From the NCBI GenBank assembly GCA_937858455.1, contig CALLYN010000635.1, positions 1 through 6,348 on the forward strand: a stretch of 6,348 nucleotides of DNA, written 5' to 3'. Each line of letters begins with the position of its first letter. Within the stretch, counting starts at the first letter, position 1. The DNA is from an uncultured Kouleothrix sp. GTDB taxonomy: Bacteria; Chloroflexota; Chloroflexia; Chloroflexales; Roseiflexaceae. Of this stretch, positions 1 to 6,270 are shown one piece after another. Both the position numbers and the translations under genes were made by a program. The notes beneath the pieces were generated by a model that did not search any database, had not been told where the DNA came from, and saw only the letters and a list, made by a program, of their open reading frames with translations.

Positions 1-1526
1 AGCACGTCGGCCAGCAGGCTGTCGGGCGGGGTGGTGCCTGCGGCGAACGTGCGCCAGCGCGCCAGCAGCGACGCCAGCAGGCGCGCACCATCCACCGCCT
101 TGGCCGAGAGCGCCTTCCAGGCCGCCGGCTGGGCCAGCGCCGCCGAGAGCGACACGCCGTTCTGCGAGGCGTAGCCCGAGAGTGCTGCCAGCGCCTGGGC
201 GCCCAGGCCGCGCGCGGGAACATTCGCGATCCGCACGAGGCTCAGGTTGTCGCTGGGGTTGGCGATTGCGCGCAGGTAGGCCAGCGCGTCGCGGACGACC
301 GCGCGATCGTAGAAGCCGGTGCTGCCGCGCACGCTGTAGGGGATGCGCGCGTGGCGTAGCGCCGCCTCGAAGCCGCGGCTGAGGTGGCGGGTGCGGTACA
401 GAATCGCGATCTCGCGGAACTTGCGCCCCTGGCGCGCCAGCTCGTTGATGCTGCGCGCGATCTGCTCGGCCTCGTCGCGGCCATCTTTCGCATCAAAGAT
501 CAGCAGCGGCGACGCAATCGCCCCGGCCGACGCGCGGCCCGAGGCCGCTTGCGCATGCTTCGCTGCCGCATCGGGCAGGGCCGAGCGCAGCGCCATAGGC
601 GCCACAGCCTTGCTGTGCCGGATGATCGCGTAGGCCGCGTCGAGGATCGGCTGGCGACTGCGATAGTTCGTGGCTAGCTCGATCACGCGCGCATCGGGGA
701 AGTCGTTCTGGAAGCGCGCGATGATCGTATGGTCGGCGTTGCGGAAGCCGTAGATCGCCTGCATGCCATCGCCCACCGCGAATAGCGAGCGCGGGCGCCC
801 GGCCACCGGGCGCGTCAGCAGCTCGACCAGCGCATACTGGCTCGGGTCGGTGTCCTGGTACTCGTCGACCAGCACATGGCGCCACTTGGCCTGGTAGGCT
901 TCGAGCACATCGGGGTGCTCGGCGAACAGCTGGTGCGTCAGCAGGATCATGTCGTCGAAGTCGAGCGCGTTATGTCGCGCCAGCGACTGCTGGTAGCGGC
1001 GGTAGCAGCCGGCAACAAACGCGTCGAGCGGCGTCTGGGCGAAGCGCGCAGCCATGCGCGGCGAGAGCAGCCGGCTTTTGGCGCGCGAGATCTGGCGCAG
1101 CAGGTCTTCCGGCTCGAGCAGCGCCGGCGGCCGGTCTTTCGCGGCGTCGAGCGCGTCGGCCGCGAGCTGTAGCTGCTCGTCGGCGGCGTAGATCGTGAAG
1201 TCGGCGGTGTAGTGGCCGATCCGCCCGGCGATCTCGGCGCGCAGGATCGCGCCGCAGACCGCGTGGAATGTGCCGGTGGTAAGCCCGCGCGTGCGGCCGC
1301 CGAGGATCGCGCGCAGGCGCTCGCGCATCTCCTTCGCAGCCTTGTTGGTGAACGTCAGCGCCAGGATCTGGCCGGGCGGCACCTGGTGCGTTTCGATCAA
1401 GTAGGCGATCCGCAGCGTCAGCACGCGCGTCTTGCCGCTGCCGGCGCCGGCGCGCACCAGCACCGGCCCGATCGGCGCAGTGACGGCGGCGCGCTGCTCG
1501 GGGTTGAGCGAGGCCAGAATATCCAT
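1..1526 (-). CDS. UvrD/PcrA/Rep-family ATP-dependent DNA helicase, 3'-truncated by window edge
   Basis: This is a superfamily 1A 3'-5' DNA helicase of the kind used in nucleotide excision repair, mismatch repair and clearing of replication blocks; it acts in the cytoplasm. The frame is open from the ATG at 1526 to the window edge, giving 508 codons, against roughly 650-750 residues usual for the family. Visible motifs in order are: the N-terminal Q-motif region LNPEQRAAV (7-15), Walker A AGAGSGKT (26-33), motif Ia LTFTNKAAKEM (57-67), TGTFHA (84-89), DEYQDT Walker B (221-226), motif III VGDGMQAIYGFR (251-262), NYRS (287-290), ILYRT (375-379) and the 2B-type stretch RIANVPARGLG (432-442). The late motifs (TxHxxKGLE and the VALTRA box) would lie beyond position 1. 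The ATG places the Q motif at residue 7, as in UvrD and PcrA. An in-frame GTG at 1577 would add 17 residues but sits almost on the predicted transcript start. UvrD, PcrA and Rep cannot be told apart without the C-terminus. Confidence 0.95.
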   Translation of the reverse strand, partial: MDILASLNPEQRAAVTAPIGPVLVRAGAGSGKTRVLTLRIAYLIETHQVPPGQILALTFTNKAAKEMRERLRAILGGRTRGLTTGTFHAVCGAILRAEIAGRIGHYTADFTIYAADEQLQLAADALDAAKDRPPALLEPEDLLRQISRAKSRLLSPRMAARFAQTPLDAFVAGCYRRYQQSLARHNALDFDDMILLTHQLFAEHPDVLEAYQAKWRHVLVDEYQDTDPSQYALVELLTRPVAGRPRSLFAVGDGMQAIYGFRNADHTIIARFQNDFPDARVIELATNYRSRQPILDAAYAIIRHSKAVAPMALRSALPDAAAKHAQAASGRASAGAIASPLLIFDAKDGRDEAEQIARSINELARQGRKFREIAILYRTRHLSRGFEAALRHARIPYSVRGSTGFYDRAVVRDALAYLRAIANPSDNLSLVRIANVPARGLGAQALAALSGYASQNGVSLSAALAQPAAWKALSAKAVDGARLLASLLARWRTFAAGTTPPDSLLADV

Positions 1527-1539
1527 GAGCGCAGTGGAG

Positions 1540-1546
1540 CCCTTCT
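1540..1546 (-). promoter_or_regulatory. Probable ribosome binding site of the helicase gene
   Basis: AGAAGGG on the minus strand lies 13 nt before the ATG at 1526. The spacing is longer than ideal. No in-frame ATG, GTG or TTG occurs between this site and 1526, so it still supports that start better than the upstream GTG at 1577, which has no purine-rich site before it. Confidence 0.45.
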
Positions 1547-1597
1547 GCTGTGCGATTCCAGTACCTGAAGCGGCCACGATTGAGCCGGCCGGCGCGG

Positions 1598-1626
1598 TAT
1601 TATCCCACACCCCACCGAAGAGTCAA
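1598..1626 (-). promoter_or_regulatory. Sigma-70-like promoter for the helicase gene
   Basis: Read on the minus strand, a TTGACT -35 box (1626-1621) is followed by GATAAT (1604-1599, 16-bp spacer) or, shifted by one base, ATAATA (1603-1598, 17-bp spacer). Both boxes are close to consensus. They stand out in a GC-rich background, and transcription would start near 1591, leaving a leader of about 65 nt before the helicase ATG. The match and the position directly upstream of a gene start are what support it; no transcript data are available. Confidence 0.65.
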
Positions 1627-1666
1627 GCCCTGGGGGCGCACGCACGGCGCGGTGAAAGTCCTTTGC

Positions 1667-1715
1667 CCACCCCCGCGCTCCCTTTCCCGCACCTAGAAGA
1701 AAGGGTAGGTGGTGG
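1667..1715. repeat. Imperfect intergenic inverted repeat, possible dispersed REP/MITE-like copy
   Basis: A 7-bp perfect stem, CCCTTTC (1680-1686) with GAAAGGG (1699-1705), closes a 12-nt loop. An outer CCACC (1667-1671) can pair with GGTGG at 1708-1712 or 1711-1715 across an asymmetric internal loop. The C-run-rich left arm and G-run-rich right arm recall the short CCCC...GGGG dispersed palindromes common between genes in Chloroflexia; that resemblance is from memory and unverified. It lies between the two divergent promoters, so it could also act as a structural boundary. No flanking target duplication is evident. Confidence 0.4.
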
Positions 1716-1763
1716 CGTTGAAAGCCAAGCACGCTGCGCTACCGCTGGCGCCGCATCGCCCGC

Positions 1764-1828
1764 GAAAATTAACACTTTTTTCATCTATTATTTCTTCCTC
1801 TTGATCGGTTTAGAAGCCGTGATATACT
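1764..1828 (+). promoter_or_regulatory. Sigma-70-like promoter with AT-rich upstream region for the amylase gene
   Basis: TTGATC (1801-1806) and TATACT (1823-1828) are separated by 16 bp and point toward the amylase. They sit at the end of the only clearly AT-rich island in the window, about 1764-1800, which includes a T6 run and resembles an UP-element-like upstream region. The start of transcription would be near 1835, giving a leader of about 144 nt. No convincing LacI/MalR-type operator palindrome overlaps the boxes, so the way the gene responds to starch or maltose cannot be read from the sequence. Confidence 0.6.
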
Positions 1829-1884
1829 CAGATCATCCATCGAACGGCGCCACACATTTCAAAACTCGCCATGCTTTGCCACGC

Positions 1885-1913
1885 CCTGCCGCGGCGCGCA
1901 GCAGTGGGGCAGG
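1885..1913 (+). other. Weak hairpin in the amylase 5' leader
   Basis: CCTGCC (1885-1890) can pair with GGCAGG (1908-1913) over a 17-nt GC-rich loop. A competing pairing GCAGC (1900-1904) with GCTGC (1913-1917) shares bases with it. This is modest for such GC-rich sequence and may be chance. It is listed because the leader is fairly long and otherwise featureless apart from the ribosome binding site. Confidence 0.2.
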
Positions 1914-1966
1914 CTGCCACAGGCCGGTGATCACGCGGCGCTGCTCGAGCTAATCGGTTCTCGTGC

Positions 1967-1973
1967 AAAGGAG
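1967..1973 (+). promoter_or_regulatory. Strong Shine-Dalgarno of the amylase gene
   Basis: AAAGGAG lies 5 nt before the ATG at 1979. It is the best ribosome binding site in the window and fixes the start. The resulting N-terminus begins with a proper signal peptide, which independently supports this ATG. Confidence 0.85.
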
Positions 1974-1978
1974 CAAGT

Positions 1979-2083
1979 ATGTACCGTCCACGCAACCAAC
2001 GCTGGTTCGCCCTCCTTGCCATGCTCGGCGTGATGCTCGCGGCGCTGGTGCAGCCGGCGCGCACGCCCGCCGCGCTCGCCGCC
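1979..2083 (+). other. Sec-type signal peptide of the amylase
   Basis: Residues 1-35 have a basic start (MYRPRNQR), a hydrophobic core (about 10-24, WFALLAMLGVMLAAL) and a small-residue stretch AALAA before GDPSS. Cleavage is probably around residues 34-36. There is no cysteine and no twin-arginine motif, so this is neither a lipoprotein nor a Tat substrate. Confidence 0.85.
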
Positions 2084-5000
2084 GGCGACCCCAGCAGCGT
2101 CACCATCGCCGGGACGCTGCAGAAGGCCGCCGGGTGCGACAATAACTGGGATGCCGCCTGCGCGACCACACACCTCAGCTACGACCAGAACGACGACGTA
2201 TGGCAGGGCAGCTTCACGCTGTCGGCCGACAGCTACGAGTACAAAGCCACGTTGAACGACCAGTGGATCGAGAGCTACGGCCTGAATGGCGGCGGCGACA
2301 ACATTCCGCTGAACCTGGCCGCCAGCACTGCAGTGAAGTTCTACTACGACAACAAAAGCCACTGGATCACCGACAACCAGCGCTCGGTGATCGCCGTGGC
2401 GGCCGGCAGCTTCCAGAAGCAGCTCGGCTGCCTGGAGAACTGGGACGCAGGCTGCCTGCGCTCGTGGCTGCAGGATCTCGACGGCGACGGCACCTACACC
2501 TTTGAAACCACAGCGCTGCTGGCCGGCAGCTACGAGGCCAAGGTGACGATCAACGAGAGCTGGGACGAAAACTACGGCCAGGGCGGCGTGCCCGGCGGCG
2601 CGAATATCGGCTTCAACGTGCCGACCGACAACGCCAAAGTCTCGTTCAGCTACAACGCCACCAGCCACGTGCTGAGCATCCTTGCCGGCCACGCCCCCGA
2701 CAACAACGTCGAGTGGAATGGCCTGCGCCACGACTCGCGCGACACGCTGTACCGCAGCCCCGGCGGCGCAGTGCCGGCCGGCACGCCGGTGACAATCCGC
2801 TTCCGCACCTTCCACAACGACGTCACCAGCGTCAAGCTGCGGCTCTACGACCTGAACGCCAGCGGCCAGCGCCTGGTGCCAATGACGATCGCGGCCAGCG
2901 ACACGCCGTGCTACCAGCCCGGCCTCGAAAGCGAGACCTGCGACTTCTGGGCCGCGACGTTGCCGAACGATGCGCCGAATAACTACTGGTACCGCTTTGT
3001 CGTCAGCGACGGCAGCAAGACGACCTTCTACGCCGACAACACCAGCGCGCTCGACGGCGGCCTTGGCGCGCCAAGCGCCGACCCGCTCGACCAGAGCTGG
3101 GCGCTGATGGTGTACGCCGGCAACTTCAAGGCGCCAGCTTGGGCCAAAGATGCGGTGATCTACCAGATCTTCCCGGATCGCTTCCGCAACGGCCGGGCCG
3201 ACAACGACGCCAAAACCGGCGACGTACGCTACGACGACCCGGTGCTGCGGCTGCCGTGGGGCACGCTGCCCGAGGGCTACTGCCGCAACTACGCAGGCGC
3301 CACCACCACCAGCTGCCCGTGGCGCTTCGGCGCGCCGCCGAACACGCCGGCCACCCAGCTCGAGACGCCGCGCGGCCGCGACTACATGGGCGGCGACCTC
3401 AAAGGCGTCGACCAGAAGCTCGACTACCTGAAATCGCTCGGCATCAACACGCTGTACTTCAACCCGATCTTCGACGCCGGCTCGAACCACAGCTACGACA
3501 CCCAGGATTACTTCAAGATCGACCCATACTTCGGCACGCAGAAAGACTGGGAGAACCTGAACAAGCACGCCGACCAGCTGGGCATCCGGATCATTCTCGA
3601 CGGCGTGTTCAACCACATGTCGTCGGACAGCCCGTTCTTCGACCGCTACCACCACTACAGCACCGTCGGCGCGTGCGAGTCGGCGGCGTCGCCCTACCGC
3701 GGCTGGTTCCACTTCCGCGCCCCGCAGGGCAACGAGCCGGGGGTGTGCGCGCCCTCGACGCCCGGCGGCAGCGACACCTATTACGACGGCTGGTTCGGCT
3801 TCGATAGCATCCCGGTGCTGACGAAGAGCAACGCCGATCTGCAGAAGTATTTCCTGACGGCGCCTGCGAGCGTGTCGAAGTACTGGCTGGATGCCGGCGC
3901 CGAGGGCTGGCGGCTCGACGTGATGGGCGACGCATCGTTCCCGAATGGCTACTGGGAAACCTTCCGCCGCGTCGTGAAGCAGAAGAACAAAGACGCGCTG
4001 ATCATCGGCGAGCTGTGGCAGAAAGACAGCACGCTGCTGCGCTTCCTGCGCGGCGACCGCGCCGACGCGACCATGAACTACCGCCTGCGCGACGCGGTGA
4101 TCGGCCTGCTTGCGCCACAGAACTTCGACGCGAAGGGCTTCGCCGACAGCGGGCACCCGATCAAGCCATCGGAGTTTGCCGCGCGCCTGGCCTCGATCCG
4201 CGAGGACTACAGCGACGCGACTTTCTACGCGCTGATGAACCTGCTGGGCAGCCACGACACCGCGCGGCTGCTGTGGGCGCTGACCCCTGGCGCCGAGAAT
4301 CCCACCGACAAAGAGCAGAACGCCGCGAACCTGGCCGCCGGCAAGCAGCGCCAGCGCCTGGCCGCGCTGATCCAGTTCACTGTTCCCGGCGCGCCAACCG
4401 TGTACTACGGCGACGAGGTGGGCATGACCGGCGCCGACGATCCCGACGACCGCCGCACCTACCCATGGGCCGACCTGGGCGGCAGCCCGGACACGGGCAT
4501 GTTTGGCCACTACCGCAGCCTGGCGACACTGCGCCGCAGCAATGGCGCGCTCACCGACGGCGATTTCCAGGTACTGCTGGCCGACGACGCCAACGACACA
4601 GTCGCCTATGGCCGCAAGACCACCGCGCAGGCTGCGATTGTGGCGCTGAATCGCAGCGCGCAGACCCGCACGCTGAGCATCCCGCTCGGCGGCTACATCC
4701 CCAACGGCAAGGTGTTCAAGGCGCTCTATGGGGTTGGCAACAGCGCCGGCGCAAGCTTCAGCGTAACAAACGGCGCGCTCCAGCTGACGCTCGCTCCGCT
4801 GAGCGGCATGCTGCTGGCGACTGGCAACACCGACCTCAACCCGCCGCCCGCGCCGAAGAGACTCGCGATCACCGGCGAGGGCAATGGCAGCATCAGCCTG
4901 CGCTGGCAGGCGTCCAGCGGCGCGGCCGGCTACACGATCTACCGCAGCCCGCTGAGCGGCGGCGGCTGGGTGAAAGTCAACAGCAGCCCGCTGGCTGGCC

Positions 5001-6175
5001 TGAGCTTCACCGACAGTGGCCTGCAGAACGCGCGCCGCTACTACTACGTCGTGAAAGCGCTCGACAGCGCCGGCAACGAGAGCGCGGCGTCGAACGAAGT
5101 CAACGGCCTGCCGCACCTGACGATCGGCTGGGCCAATCTGCAGTGGCCGCCCACGCTGAACCACACCATCAGCACATCCACGCGCACCGACAATGTCTAC
5201 GGCCAGGTATACATCGCCGGCGTGACCAACCAGCCCGGCGCGACGCCGAGCCTGGTCGCGCAGCTTGGCTTCGGCCCAGCCGGCAGCAACCCGGCCGGCA
5301 ACGCCAGCTGGACCTGGGTCGACGCCACGTTCAACAAGGACGACAACAACAACGACGAGTTCGTGGCAAGCCTGCTGCCCGAGCAGGCCGGCACGTTCGA
5401 CTACCTCTACCGCTACACCACCACGGCCGGCCGCGACTGGATCTACGCCGATCAGAACGGCCTGATCGCGGCTGGCCAGCTGCCCACCAAACCCGGCAAG
5501 CTCACGGTCAACGCGAGCACCGACACCACCGCGCCGTCGAAGCCGGGCAATCTGCGCGTGGTGGCGGCTTCGCCGGCCGGCATTCAGCTGGCCTGGGACG
5601 CGGCTACCGACGATGTCGCGGTGTATGGCTACGAAGTGCGCCGCAGCAACACGCCCGGCGGCCCCTACACCACCATCGCGCTGGCGGGCGGCGGCGCCAC
5701 AACCTACAACGACACGACGGTGGCCGAGGGCACAAGCTACTCGTACGTGGTGCGCGCGGTCGACACCTCGTTCAACCGCTCGGCGGACTCGAACGAGGTT
5801 GCCGCCACCGCACAGCTGCGTACCGTAACGCTGGTGTTCAACGTCACGGTGCCGGCCAGCACCGACGGCACCGGTAAGTCGGTGTACATCGCCGGCTTCC
5901 TCGACCGTCTAGACGGCAACTTGCCGCAGTGGAACCCCGGCGGCGTGGCGCTCACCCGCGTCGACGCGACGCACTGGACGATCACGCTCACCGGCAAAGA
6001 GAGCACGCAGATCGAGTATAAGTACGCGCTCGGCGCGTGGGATTATGTCGAAAAAGACGGAACCTGCGGCGAGGTCAACAACCGCCAGCTGACGCTGAGC
6101 TACGGCAGCAACGGCACCCAGGCGGTCAACGACACGATCGCGAACTGGCGCAACGTGTCGCCGTGCGGTAACTGA
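1979..6175 (+). CDS. Secreted modular GH13 amylopullulanase/neopullulanase-type alpha-amylase
   Basis: Predicted extracellular glycoside hydrolase family 13 enzyme that cleaves alpha-1,4 and possibly alpha-1,6 bonds in starch, pullulan or related glucans. Module order in the 1398 residues is: signal peptide (1-35), X25-type modules (about 39-133 and 136-235), CBM34-like N-domain (241-383), GH13 barrel (384-860), beta-sandwich C-domain (861-950), Fn3 (955-1043), unassigned beta-rich module (1046-1164), Fn3 (1184-1279) and CBM20-like starch-binding domain (1281-1398, with EYKYALGAWDYVEKDG). Catalytic signatures are complete: DGVFNH (541-546), GWRLDVMGD (643-651, nucleophile D647), GELW (677-680, acid/base E678) and GSHD (757-760, D760). 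All twelve cysteines form six close pairs. No SLH, LPXTG or lipobox is visible, so it is probably released. The architecture resembles clostridial AmyB/amylopullulanases (GH13_39-like) without SLH repeats. Amylase, neopullulanase and amylopullulanase activity cannot be separated from sequence alone. No gene follows closely, so it is apparently monocistronic. Confidence 0.93.
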   Translation: MYRPRNQRWFALLAMLGVMLAALVQPARTPAALAAGDPSSVTIAGTLQKAAGCDNNWDAACATTHLSYDQNDDVWQGSFTLSADSYEYKATLNDQWIESYGLNGGGDNIPLNLAASTAVKFYYDNKSHWITDNQRSVIAVAAGSFQKQLGCLENWDAGCLRSWLQDLDGDGTYTFETTALLAGSYEAKVTINESWDENYGQGGVPGGANIGFNVPTDNAKVSFSYNATSHVLSILAGHAPDNNVEWNGLRHDSRDTLYRSPGGAVPAGTPVTIRFRTFHNDVTSVKLRLYDLNASGQRLVPMTIAASDTPCYQPGLESETCDFWAATLPNDAPNNYWYRFVVSDGSKTTFYADNTSALDGGLGAPSADPLDQSWALMVYAGNFKAPAWAKDAVIYQIFPDRFRNGRADNDAKTGDVRYDDPVLRLPWGTLPEGYCRNYAGATTTSCPWRFGAPPNTPATQLETPRGRDYMGGDLKGVDQKLDYLKSLGINTLYFNPIFDAGSNHSYDTQDYFKIDPYFGTQKDWENLNKHADQLGIRIILDGVFNHMSSDSPFFDRYHHYSTVGACESAASPYRGWFHFRAPQGNEPGVCAPSTPGGSDTYYDGWFGFDSIPVLTKSNADLQKYFLTAPASVSKYWLDAGAEGWRLDVMGDASFPNGYWETFRRVVKQKNKDALIIGELWQKDSTLLRFLRGDRADATMNYRLRDAVIGLLAPQNFDAKGFADSGHPIKPSEFAARLASIREDYSDATFYALMNLLGSHDTARLLWALTPGAENPTDKEQNAANLAAGKQRQRLAALIQFTVPGAPTVYYGDEVGMTGADDPDDRRTYPWADLGGSPDTGMFGHYRSLATLRRSNGALTDGDFQVLLADDANDTVAYGRKTTAQAAIVALNRSAQTRTLSIPLGGYIPNGKVFKALYGVGNSAGASFSVTNGALQLTLAPLSGMLLATGNTDLNPPPAPKRLAITGEGNGSISLRWQASSGAAGYTIYRSPLSGGGWVKVNSSPLAGLSFTDSGLQNARRYYYVVKALDSAGNESAASNEVNGLPHLTIGWANLQWPPTLNHTISTSTRTDNVYGQVYIAGVTNQPGATPSLVAQLGFGPAGSNPAGNASWTWVDATFNKDDNNNDEFVASLLPEQAGTFDYLYRYTTTAGRDWIYADQNGLIAAGQLPTKPGKLTVNASTDTTAPSKPGNLRVVAASPAGIQLAWDAATDDVAVYGYEVRRSNTPGGPYTTIALAGGGATTYNDTTVAEGTSYSYVVRAVDTSFNRSADSNEVAATAQLRTVTLVFNVTVPASTDGTGKSVYIAGFLDRLDGNLPQWNPGGVALTRVDATHWTITLTGKESTQIEYKYALGAWDYVEKDGTCGEVNNRQLTLSYGSNGTQAVNDTIANWRNVSPCGN
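2093..2377 (+). repeat. X25-type module, copy 1 (protein-level tandem repeat)
   Basis: Residues 39-133 carry the hallmarks of the pullulanase-associated X25/SusE-like beta-sandwich: SVTIAGTLQ, a GCDNNWDAAC element (52-61), a DVWQGSF strand, YEYKATLNDQW, ESYG, then FYYDNKSHWI at the end. Copy 2 follows immediately with the same landmarks in the same order. Related modules in pullulanases are thought to help bind alpha-glucan or support folding; a binding role here is inferred. Confidence 0.75.
2384..2683 (+). repeat. X25-type module, copy 2 (protein-level tandem repeat)
   Basis: Residues 136-235 repeat copy 1: SVIAVAAGSFQ, GCLENWDAGC (150-159), a TYTFETT strand, YEAKVTINESW, ENYG, then FSYNATSHVLSIL. 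The C-x7-C spacing is identical in both copies. Copy 2 adds a DLDGDG turn (166-171). The copies have diverged at the protein level, which suggests an old duplication inherited with the family rather than a recent one. Confidence 0.75.
3128..4558 (+). other. GH13 catalytic (beta/alpha)8 barrel region of the amylase
   Basis: Residues 384-860 start with the typical PAWAKDAVIYQIFPDRFRNG strand and loop of GH13 and include YMGGDLKGV (469-477). The catalytic triad is D647, E678 and D760, with H546 and H759 in the substrate-binding signatures. An insertion (about 404-467) with a cysteine pair (C435, C446) separates the first and second strands. The loop after DGVFNH carries C566 and C590. The position of conserved region V is occupied by DSIPVLTKSN (609-618) instead of the MPKLN-type motif of neopullulanases. 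Confidence 0.9.
5114..5470 (+). other. Beta-rich module of unknown function between two Fn3 domains
   Basis: Residues 1046-1164 run from HLTIGWANLQWPP through DNVYGQVYIAGVTNQPG, AQLGFGP, WTWVDATFN and NDEFVASLLPEQAGTFDYLYRY to RDWIYADQNG. The pattern of aromatic beta strands looks like an Ig-like or carbohydrate-binding sandwich. I recall similar segments in clostridial amylopullulanases and in other secreted Chloroflexia proteins, but cannot assign it to a named family. Exposed tryptophans (W1051, W1056, W1111, W1113, W1154) would suit glucan binding; this is inference. Confidence 0.55.
5819..6172 (+). other. C-terminal CBM20-like starch-binding domain
   Basis: Residues 1281-1398 show the starch-binding-domain order: TVTLVFNVTVPA first strand, SVYIAGFLDRLDGNLPQWNPGG (the W region), HWTITLTGKE, IEYKYALGAWDYVEKDG, and a final NDTIANWRNV. 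W1318, W1354 and W1390 are candidate sugar-contact or structural aromatics. C1363 and C1396 could tie the end of the chain to the fold. Confidence 0.75.
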
Positions 6176-6190
6176 TCGGCTCCTGACACC

Positions 6191-6226
6191 GCTGATCTGT
6201 TGGGCTCTGTGAGCGCAACAGCCAGC
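6191..6226 (+). terminator. First hairpin after the amylase stop
   Basis: Starting 15 nt after the TGA, GCTG, TGTTG and GCTC pair with GAGC, CAACA and CAGC around a TGT loop. That makes 13 base pairs, broken by one G-G mismatch and a 3x2 internal loop. No T-run follows, so alone it is more likely a 3'-end stabiliser or half of a composite terminator. Confidence 0.45.
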
Positions 6227-6231
6227 AACCA

Positions 6232-6270
6232 GGCCCTGGTCTCGGCGGCATTGCCGCCGAGACCAGGGCC
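6232..6270 (+). terminator. Perfect 18-bp stem hairpin, probable (bidirectional) terminator
   Basis: The left arm 6232-6249 and right arm 6253-6270 are exact reverse complements (GGCCCTGGTCTCGGCGGC and its complement) with a 3-nt ATT loop, 56 nt after the amylase stop. It is the strongest inverted repeat in the window. Neither strand has a U-tract after the stem, so it does not fit the classic E. coli intrinsic terminator. U-less hairpins at gene ends are common in GC-rich bacteria, which makes termination or mRNA 3'-end protection the best reading. Confidence 0.65.

Noticed and set aside
752..775. Helicase motif III reads GDGMQAIY rather than GDxDQSIY, a possible defect
   Set aside because: The key Gln, Ile-Tyr and following FR are kept. 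Met at this place also occurs in related UvrD/RecB-type helicases, so loss of function is not indicated.
1871..1930. 19-codon ORF in the amylase leader (starts MLCHALPRR), possible leader peptide
   Set aside because: No Shine-Dalgarno precedes its ATG, there is no run of regulatory codons, and ORFs this short are expected by chance.
1432..1953. Plus-strand open frame of 173 codons across the helicase start and intergenic region
   Set aside because: It overlaps the helicase N-terminus antisense, crosses both promoters and the inverted repeat, and shows no domain or ribosome binding site.
1931..5164. Antisense open frame of 1077 codons opposite the amylase gene
   Set aside because: Its product is dominated by A, V, R, H and Q, with no recognisable domain. 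It is what arises opposite a GC-rich gene with G/C third positions. The plus-strand frame has a signal peptide, full GH13 motifs and a strong ribosome binding site.
4015..5877. Plus-strand open frame of 620 codons in another frame within the amylase
   Set aside because: The product is rich in R, P, A, H and Q with low complexity, has no domain, and lies wholly inside the well-supported amylase frame; it is a composition shadow.
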